A stretch of 64,000 nt of DNA from Bugula neritina (Eukaryota > Bryozoa > Gymnolaemata > Cheilostomatida > Bugulidae), in contig OZ037768.1 in the NCBI GenBank assembly GCA_964035545.1, positions 6,997,241-7,061,240 on the forward strand. Reading direction: 5' to 3'. Numbering within the stretch: the stretch's first letter is position 1; each line of letters opens with the position of its first letter. The notes under the pieces are model-generated. The model was given only the letters and a program-made list of their open reading frames with translations, ran no database searches and was not told where the DNA came from. A program made the position numbers and the translations under genes. This document shows positions 62,301 to 64,000 of the stretch, one piece after another.

Positions 62301-64000
62301 ACAGCGTTGTGGTGACTGTAAGTTGAAAAGTTGATAATTTTGAAAGGAATACAAAAAATATGGTTTGTTTTCACATGCCTAAACGTTGCCAAGCGATAAA
62401 CAATGTTTTAGCTCAATATAGATAGGTGATTTATAACTTGAATTTTATTGAAAATTTCTCCAAGTAGAGGTAATGTAACTTGATGCAAGTTTGTTTTATA
62501 TTGTATGTCCAACATACATATTGGTAAATCAGAATCTACACAAAATATTATATTAAATTAATCAATAGTGAAATAATATGTTTTGTTGACAGAGTTCAAG
62601 GTTTAAAACACATTACGATGGCCATTGTTATCACTTGGAGATTCCGAAAGTAAGAGAGTACGACCAAGGGACAGTAACAATACACGCCGTCAATAGTCTA
62701 GGGCAGGCAGATAGTACCACCCAACTTGTTGTTCATCCCACAGAAGATTTCAGACTCAAATTGCATCATCAGGATGTGGTTGATACATATGAAGTAAACA
62801 CTCTTTTATAATTTATTAGCTTTGTTTATAGCTTTAGGAAGTGCACAGGTCAACTTCTGAAAACTAAATTTTGCTCTTATACTTACAGTTAAGTTTTGAC
62901 ACAGTGCTCATGTTTCTAAAATATCCTAATGTTTACAAGTAAATTATATTATACATTATATTTATTATATATTCGTATACGTATTTTCATTAAGACAATT
63001 TTTGTTGTGTGATCTGTAGGTTCAACGGCGCAAGTTGTTGGAGTTACGGACCCTTCAACCAGAGATCAAAGTACCAGCCACCACGGTCATACAGATAGAG
63101 CGAGCTGTGCAAGAGAGACAACTTGCTGTTCATGAGTCACCGAAGATTCCCGAGACTCAGTTGAGAAAAGTTGAAAAGCCTGTGGAAACGCAGCCTAAAC
63201 CAGAAGTTGTGGAGGAAACCAAACCTGTACTCAAGTCTGCACCCAAGACTCCACCCAAGCCGAAGCATCCGATTGCACAAGCACCACAGTTCACTAAGCC
63301 ACTGTCACCCGTGAAAGCTGATGAAGGCCAGCCAGTCACTCTGACTGTTGAGTTTGAGGGATTCCCATCTCCCCAGATATCTTGGTATAGAGAAAGCTTT
63401 GAGATTAGACCGTCTAATGATTTCCAGGTTTGTATTCTTTGCTGTGTTGACTGTTTTTTTATTAACAATAGAGTTTTAGTGATTCCACATTTAGCCAGTG
63501 AAAAATTCTCATCTTTAGTACCAGGTGCCCAATGCTAAAAATCTTTTTCCCTGCAGACAAAGTGCTATCAGCCATAGATTTTTATTCGAGACTTTTGTCA
63601 CTTAATGTGTTATTCTGCATTTTAAATGAAAAAGGGTTTGTATTAAAAAAAACTATTAGTTTCTGTAGCGCATATATTTGGCACAAAATGTTGTAAAATA
63701 CTTAAAATCTTTAAACGTCTCAGAATATATTACTGTCATCTTTTTTAGCAAACACACTGTGGTCTGTACTTTGTAGATAACTGTAGACATTGGTAAATCC
63801 ACTTTACACTTACCTGAGGTGTTCCCTGAGGACCAAGGAATGTATATGGTAAAGGCATACAACCAATATGGCATGTCTCAATGTAAAGCCATGCTAGTAG
63901 TAGTTCCTGATGTCAACAAGCAACCTCAAGAGTCTATACCAACATTCACGAGTAAACTATCTGATGTTACGGGGGTTGTGGGTGAGCCCCTCTCTCTCAC
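19860..64000 (+). CDS. Giant CCDC141-like/titin-like protein (spectrin repeats, then I-set Ig domains); 3' end off window
   Basis: At least 52 coding exons, about 4,830 codons in the window. The ATG at 19860 has an in-frame TAG 24 bases upstream. The N-terminal part (19860 to about 40.3 kb) matches CCDC141, and the rest is a chain of intracellular Ig domains separated by disordered inserts. Splice phase was followed through all junctions and never breaks, including the 39618/40150 join between spectrin and Ig parts. Most Ig domains lack the F-strand cysteine, as expected for cytosolic I-set domains. There is no signal peptide or membrane segment, and no Fn3 or kinase domain so far. By family, CCDC141 works with myosin II and DISC1, and titin/sallimus form elastic sarcomere filaments; a contractile or actin-cytoskeletal role is inferred. 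Obscurin, twitchin and palladin are less likely because of the CCDC141-type N terminus. Confidence 0.82.
21012..21140. repeat. (AT)n microsatellite at the centre of an imperfect palindrome
   Basis: About 70 bp of uninterrupted AT (21036 to about 21103) is flanked by inverted arms: AATTAAATGCCATTATATAT on the left and ATATATAATGGCAGTTAAT on the right. It can extrude as a cruciform; the arms may be the ends of a MITE whose centre has expanded. Confidence 0.75.
22880..23075. repeat. AT-rich low-complexity block (TATTACTA / TATAATTA units)
   Basis: Nearly pure A/T with recurring TATTACTATAT and TATAATTATA units. The outer parts mirror each other around the centre near 22970. No coding content. 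Confidence 0.65.
26377..29244 (+). other. 2.9-kb third intron of the giant gene
   Basis: AT-rich, between the first spectrin-repeat exon and 29245. Several short open frames on both strands (for example 27135-27404 plus and 27639-28024 minus) look like chance frames in low-complexity DNA. Nothing else recognised. Confidence 0.45.
29245..30582 (+). CDS. Spectrin-like repeats 2 and 3 of the giant protein
   Basis: Exons 29245-29353 (phase 1 end), 29709-29950 and 30271-30582. The second contains GIEKMLERLQDRRRLLEQMW followed by FHLCQLDLEISK, the same pattern as the LLELLQDRRRQL and ICQWD stretch I recall in CCDC141. The third exon is exactly 312 bp (104 codons) and encodes one whole repeat, from ISDWFHNSGN to INFYRLAAK: helix A and helices B-C are fused here, whereas elsewhere they sit on separate exons of about 120 and 192 bp. 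Confidence 0.78.
30765..30872. mobile_element. Right half of a MITE related to 796-955
   Basis: Shares GAATTTCAACCCGTGCCCCA and the terminal stretch TTTCTCCTCTACTGCTCC (compare TTTCTCCATTTTGCTGCACC at 936-955). The left terminus is not clear. It lies in the intron between 30582 and 31486. Confidence 0.45.
31486..34191 (+). CDS. Spectrin-like repeats 4 to 6 of the giant protein
   Basis: Exons 31486-31680 (65 codons), 31799-31912 (38), 32331-32453 (41), 32969-33160 (64), 33497-33658 (54) and 34012-34191 (60), all phase 0 at both ends. Pairs give repeats of 103, 105 and 114 residues. Helix-A tryptophans are seen in MNSWLNQIAETAI (32331) and WTLITDDLEDLL (33497); helix-C ends are WNNILGIIETRTKISKTY and WTMHVSQSKAFK. 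The donor at 34192 (GTTGAT) is weak, and it precedes the duplicated helix-A exons. Confidence 0.75.
34422..34547 (+). CDS. Alternative spectrin helix-A exon, version a
   Basis: 42 codons, phase 0-0, canonical acceptor TTTTTGTTAG and donor GTGAGA. It encodes IIDWVLKTEHEFFPLIVG, then DLGDSLERTTHCTDRLNEF. It is homologous to the next exon (34581-34709) and is separated from it by only 33 nt. One helix-A exon before the B-C exon at 35111 completes a 105-residue repeat; two would break the repeat pattern, so the pair is probably mutually exclusive. Confidence 0.8.
34581..34709 (+). CDS. Alternative spectrin helix-A exon, version b
   Basis: 43 codons, phase 0-0, acceptor TTACTCTTGTAG and donor GTAACA. 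It encodes IIAWVKEVEGSFFEPMLAG, then ELGSTIEGCKSLSDQLDS. Aligned to version a with a one-residue gap it shares the I-I-x-W-V start, E, F-F, G-x-L-G, E and D-x-L positions (about 13 of 42). The 33-nt spacer opens with GTG AGA TAA, so it cannot be retained as coding sequence. Confidence 0.8.
35111..39618 (+). CDS. Spectrin-like repeats 7 to 10 (part) of the giant protein
   Basis: Exons 35111-35299 (63 codons), 36538-36726 (63), 37059-37208 (50), 37416-37538 (41), 37712-37870 (53) and 39435-39618 (61 codons plus one base, phase 1). Sequences such as VHQRFQARISEYRTLLTMSI, LQTFEDAWAAKQRQLEKVMD and EQWIGETTLLLNN are typical amphipathic helices with the conserved W. The last exon ends RLNQMATLSVQLYG, with helix C continuing into 40150-40687. 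CCDC141 in vertebrates ends with a disordered stretch and one Ig domain after a region like this. Confidence 0.72.
38484..38555 (+). tRNA. tRNA-Thr (anticodon TGT)
   Basis: Complete cloverleaf. Acceptor stem GCCTCTA pairs with TGGAGGC (one T-G pair); D stem GCTC/GAGC; anticodon stem CTGGT/ACCAG with loop CTTGTAA, anticodon TGT reading ACA; T stem TTGGG/CCCAA with loop TTCAATC. Internal promoter: A box TAGCTCAGTGG (38491-38501), B box GGTTCAATCC (38534-38543). A run of eight T (38558-38565) is the pol III terminator. It lies on the sense strand in the intron between 37870 and 39435 and looks functional. Confidence 0.93.
40150..40687 (+). CDS. End of last spectrin-like repeat, Gln/Pro-rich linker, start of Ig1
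   Basis: Exon of 538 bp (phase 1 to phase 2). It starts with the helix KVSDLQMFLDRAQHDLASLQ, then a low-complexity part with PQSQVT repeated four times (TP/QV pattern), a polar stretch, a TPPPATKPKPVTNKPP segment and the first Ig strand (PTFLTQLQPAEINEGDK). This is the exon that joins the CCDC141-like and titin-like halves in one frame, so it is critical to the single-gene model. Confidence 0.78.
41045..41140 (+). repeat. Hexameric repeat of TAATAC / CAATAC units
   Basis: About 13 units mixing ACTAAT and ACCAAT in the intron before Ig1's second exon. Simple-sequence repeat, no coding role. Confidence 0.75.
41294..41514 (+). CDS. Ig domain 1 (C-terminal exon)
   Basis: I-set Ig. It shows the B-strand cysteine (KHCFKAQL), the core tryptophan (EVVWYKDGLPI) and the L-D-T-A-x-Y region as EDTAVYSVQASNHLG, where the F-strand cysteine is replaced by Ser. 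It ends in phase 1, the usual phase at Ig module borders. The acceptor is preceded by a duplicated copy of itself (41245-41264 and 41274-41293); use of the upstream copy would give a stop after two codons. Confidence 0.8.
42016..42312 (+). CDS. Ig domain 2 (single exon)
   Basis: A symmetrical phase 1-1 exon of 297 bp holding one whole I-set domain: B-strand LECEVTGSPSPTISWYKE with cysteine and tryptophan, then HSGRYTCLAVNSAGEASS with the F-strand cysteine. It is one of few domains here with both cysteines. A typical shuffled Ig module of titin-like proteins. Confidence 0.85.
43096..44923 (+). CDS. Ig domains 3 and 4
   Basis: Exons 43096-43250, 43409-43669, 44315-44378 and 44807-44923. Ig3: APRLVAPLQDMVVESDRP, ITCQFEASPTPSVQWFREG, then DSGTFTVVITNCMGEA. 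Ig4: SMEGSKVRMDCVVVGRPEPM, VTWLHNDLPV, then SDRGVYRVIAKNPHGEA. Ig3 is split by a phase-0 intron after DFA. Ig4 is split twice: by a phase-0 intron directly before VTW and by a phase-1 intron after FE. Both lack the F-strand cysteine. Confidence 0.83.
45907..46531 (+). CDS. Ig domain 5 with preceding linker
   Basis: Exons 45907-46124 and 46290-46531. A Ser/Gln-rich linker (with LQQQQPTPAGP) precedes APQLVQAFHDQRVRQGDSVT, FTCQIAGTPKPK / VKWFVGGEPI and AGRFTVIAENPHGKTS. The intron lies in phase 0 just before VKWF, the same position as in Ig4 and Ig9. After the domain comes an acidic Ser/Thr tail. Confidence 0.83.
46739..47640 (+). CDS. Disordered Gln/Pro/Ser-rich insert exon
   Basis: 902-bp exon (phase 2 to phase 1), about 300 residues without globular character. 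Elements in order: PASSIPAS repeats; FKPIEFKVQLPS, a single copy of the motif that is tandemly repeated at 58351-59700; a P-V-Q-rich stretch; a TQQ run from a 12-bp DNA repeat (47174-47249); QIPMQQ repeats; SP-rich and basic segment (PRFSSPSPQRSGVEVLKRPL); and FNPVHIDIDLSG, a second diverged motif copy. Probably an extensible or partner-binding linker between Ig5 and Ig6. Confidence 0.8.
47174..47249 (+). repeat. 12-bp coding minisatellite (ACACAGCAGACG)n
   Basis: About six copies of a 12-bp unit encoding T-Q-Q-T. One copy has ATG for ACG (Thr to Met). In frame, so length changes by whole units stay in frame. Confidence 0.85.
47993..48449 (+). CDS. Ig domain 6
   Basis: Exons 47993-48147 and 48320-48449. 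APNFITRLVPITVKEGDS, TLMVTITGTDLEVTWYREGA, / TGLFAVKAENENGFAS. The B-strand cysteine is replaced (TLMV) and the F-strand one is Ala-Val, so no disulfide is possible. The intron after NDFT is in phase 0, as in Ig3, Ig10, Ig13 and Ig14. Confidence 0.82.
48727..49122 (+). CDS. Ig domain 7 (single exon, with Lys-rich linker)
   Basis: A phase 1-1 exon of 396 bp. Its first half is a charged linker (EESTPKDNKPTKQKTLPP). The Ig part reads LVYEGERIEIKIRLDVNPEP, IIKWYKDGVEL and SDSGHYLVHVVNSKG. The core tryptophan and the tyrosine are present; both cysteines are absent. Confidence 0.82.
49256..49468. mobile_element. MITE-like element with about 40-bp inverted ends
   Basis: The left end TCAATATTCCAAAGGCCCAT continues TAGTCCGAAGG; the right end, read on the minus strand, is TCAATATTCCGAAGGCTCGT. 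Similarity extends about 40 bp. The 213-bp element is non-coding and sits in the intron before the VPQSP exon. I could not define a target-site duplication. Confidence 0.65.
49524..50436 (+). CDS. Disordered VPQSP-repeat exon
   Basis: 913-bp exon (phase 1 to phase 2), 303 whole codons, Pro/Gln/Ser/Tyr-rich. From about 49885 to 50310 it has 14 copies of VPQSP spaced by 9 or 11 residues, with alternating spacers GTQYQP, GTQS, GTKYYS and STQS. Every copy offers a Ser-Pro site for proline-directed kinases, and many have nearby tyrosines. Titin's Z-disc region also has Ser-Pro repeats (as I recall it), so a regulatory phosphorylation array is plausible but not shown. The DNA repeats are slightly diverged, so the array is not brand new. 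Confidence 0.82.
50587..51633 (+). CDS. SP/RS-rich linker and Ig domain 8
   Basis: Exons 50587-50907 and 51491-51633 (intron phase 2, within the domain). The linker has TPSQSPSRPQ and AQSASPVRGLASPV, SPxR-type sites. The Ig domain is FRPKFTRPLGQLPMRDGEPV, TLECRFDAYPPAQVTWSRHG / EDLGEYTCTAKNDAGEA, with both cysteines and the core tryptophan. Confidence 0.83.
51920..52764 (+). CDS. Acidic and SP-rich linker between Ig8 and Ig9
   Basis: Exons 51920-52030 (phase 1-1, 36 whole codons) and 52463-52764. The first encodes an acidic Ser-rich peptide (SESEFADESSVCDTYSEWED) that is invisible in the longest open frame because that frame runs in another register. The second begins with a short helix rich in Q, R and E (YQKVLHAEAQRQREIYDR) and continues with TPSQSPTRQ, RRASQSPHQP and RQPSPVYK. 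All junctions are canonical. Confidence 0.72.
52964..53862 (+). CDS. Ig domain 9
   Basis: Exons 52964-53176 and 53615-53862. An acidic linker (YSDDTDDTNQETYT) leads into MQPLIVQPLKDFKLTEGQDA, FFCKVVGVPKPK / VAWFKNGERL and DEGVYMAHAVNSGGSA. The intron is in phase 0 before VAWF, and the VPKPK/V-x-W-F junction closely matches that of Ig5, which suggests a common origin of the two. Confidence 0.82.
54183..55485 (+). CDS. Ig domains 10 and 11
   Basis: Exons 54183-54390, 54692-54987 and 55294-55485. Ig10: FRPVFKSVPSDQTVKEGTCV, FDCVVSARPQAEVVWYRNGH / DGGQYVVAAENKAGRA. Ig11: MPPKFTERIRGVNTISGQDI, LSCACTGNPAPHITWTKDNQ / DAGWYQCSAVSVAGSA, with both cysteines. The linker between them is only a few residues, so they form a rigid tandem. 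The last exon ends in PKPQEFRIVIPKKPTKV, a diverged copy of the motif expanded at 58351. Confidence 0.82.
55645..56348 (+). CDS. Two short linker exons after Ig11
   Basis: Exons 55645-55737 (phase 2-2; LAAPEEQLTEMQVAQLYRNQ and onward, helical) and 56295-56348 (17 whole codons; DNTSDGPAPIVTQQPQQ). Phase 2 at each border matches both neighbours and there is no stop, but the second exon is tiny and could be optional. Being 93 and 54 bp, either can be skipped without loss of frame. Confidence 0.6.
56982..60005 (+). CDS. Giant disordered exon: RS cluster and 25-residue PEVK-like repeat array
   Basis: 3,024-bp exon (phase 2-2), 1,007 whole codons. In order: Pro/Ser/Thr/His-rich start; QTQTPPMSPNHSPYRHF and an Arg/Ser cluster (57280-57440) with RSTS, RRSIDR and RRSLDR sites fit for basophilic kinases; a neutral linker (57480-58030); KYEPVEFEVQLP, a first motif copy; a degenerate unit near 58250; 18 exact-length 75-bp units at 58351-59700; and a Pro-rich tail with GLPPIPKPRVGG, an SH3-ligand-like stretch. 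No globular domain is seen. Position between Ig11 and Ig12 and composition suggest an extensible spring or scaffold, analogous to the PEVK segment of titin. Confidence 0.85.
58351..59700 (+). repeat. 18 tandem copies of a 25-residue (75-bp) coding repeat
   Basis: All 18 units are exactly 75 bp, with no insertion or deletion. Consensus halves: SEPEFEPVEMDVK and LPQRHISKVDYN. F5 and P15 are invariant, P7-V8 and a hydrophobic-acidic pair at 10-11 are nearly so, and H18 is mostly kept. Units 4-11 are almost identical in DNA; units 1-3 and 12-18 are more diverged, so the array has been homogenised or has grown from its middle. In the consensus, P, E, V and K make up 12 of 25 residues. Confidence 0.95.
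60258..61054 (+). CDS. Ig domain 12 with titin-type linker
   Basis: Exons 60258-60478 and 60817-61054 (intron phase 1). KAPYFTQNPSAAGVKEGHPV, FECVLQPVGDPNMIVEWYCN / DVGEYVCVAKNRVGQAETIP, both cysteines present. It is followed by RRAVNLDTQFPEGMEGVHKL and QELEEHWSSM. This resembles the TQxPEGLxKIxxLE linker between tandem Ig domains of titin, kettin and sallimus, which is the best single argument that the Ig half is titin-like rather than obscurin- or palladin-like. Confidence 0.84.
62137..62793 (+). CDS. Ig domain 13
   Basis: Exons 62137-62317 and 62593-62793, phase-0 intron. YIDVKPQPVEVEEGDCAKFI, ARVSGYPRPKITWKINDSVV / QGTVTIHAVNSLGQADST. The F-strand tyrosine and cysteine are both replaced. 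It ends PTEDFRLKLHHQDVVDTYE; a DFR-type sequence after an Ig domain is also familiar from titin and sallimus. Confidence 0.82.
63020..64000 (+). CDS. PEVK-like charged linker, Ig domain 14, and start of Ig 15 (cut by window edge)
   Basis: Exons 63020-63427 and 63777 to beyond 64000. A basic helix (VQRRKLLELRTLQPEIK) and the linker KVEKPVETQPKPEVVEETKP are followed by KTPPKPKHP, a short P/E/V/K-rich stretch. Ig14: APQFTKPLSPVKADEGQPV, TVEFEGFPSPQISWYRESFE / DQGMYMVKAYNQYGMS, no cysteines at the two core positions, phase-0 intron after NDFQ. Ig15 starts IPTFTSKLSDVTGVVGEPLS and continues off the window, so more of the gene lies to the right. Confidence 0.83.

Noticed and set aside
19860-64000. 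Obscurin, twitchin/projectin or palladin
   Set aside because: None has a CCDC141-type spectrin head. No Fn3, DH-PH or kinase domain is seen, and the linker after Ig12 is of titin/sallimus type. Downstream sequence could still add such domains.
1-64000. CRISPR arrays, bacterial operons, riboswitches, viral genes, reverse transcriptase or transposase genes
   Set aside because: I looked for regularly spaced direct repeats, reverse-transcriptase and transposase motifs on both strands and found none. The regular 75-bp repeats at 58351-59700 are protein-coding.

Overview
The window is nuclear DNA of an animal, very probably an invertebrate. Coding sequence is broken into many small exons with GT-AG introns, the background is AT-rich with AT microsatellites, tRNA-derived SINEs and MITE-like palindromes, and the proteins are intracellular Ig and spectrin-repeat proteins known only from animals. 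I cannot name the phylum from the sequence alone.

Layout. (1) 1-4565, minus strand: five 5' exons of a leucine-rich-repeat protein of the LRRC74 type; the rest lies left of the window. (2) 4566-10844: about 6 kb of intergenic DNA with one SINE and a palindromic ATC/ATG-rich block. (3) 10845 to about 18.7 kb, plus strand: a SESTD1-like gene of 17 exons (Sec14 lipid-binding domain followed by spectrin-type helices). (4) 19860 to beyond 64000, plus strand: a giant gene of at least 52 exons and about 4,830 codons in the window. It starts as a CCDC141-like protein (about ten spectrin-like repeats, 20-40 kb) and continues without a frame break into a titin/sallimus-like protein (14 complete intracellular I-set Ig domains and the start of a 15th, 40-64 kb). 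Long disordered inserts separate the Ig domains. One of them carries 18 in-register 25-residue repeats of PEVK-like composition. A tRNA-Thr(TGT) gene sits in one intron.

For the two large plus-strand genes I checked the splice phase at each junction; apart from the first donor and the 3' end of the SESTD1-like gene, the exons join with compatible phase and no stop. The main result is the order SESTD1-like, CCDC141-like, titin-like, all on one strand. As I recall, this is the order and orientation of SESTD1, CCDC141 and TTN at human 2q31.2. The window therefore looks like an invertebrate copy of the titin locus in which CCDC141 and titin are still (or again) one reading frame.

Other points of note: a tandem pair of homologous spectrin helix-A exons only 33 nt apart, which must be either mutually exclusive or separated by a micro-intron; shared exon sizes between the SESTD1-like and CCDC141-like genes; a proline-directed VPQSP repeat; and two recurring positions of Ig-splitting introns. 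Products of the plus-strand genes would act in the cytoplasm, the giant one most plausibly in the contractile or actin cytoskeleton. No Fn3, kinase, DH or PH domain is seen inside the window.
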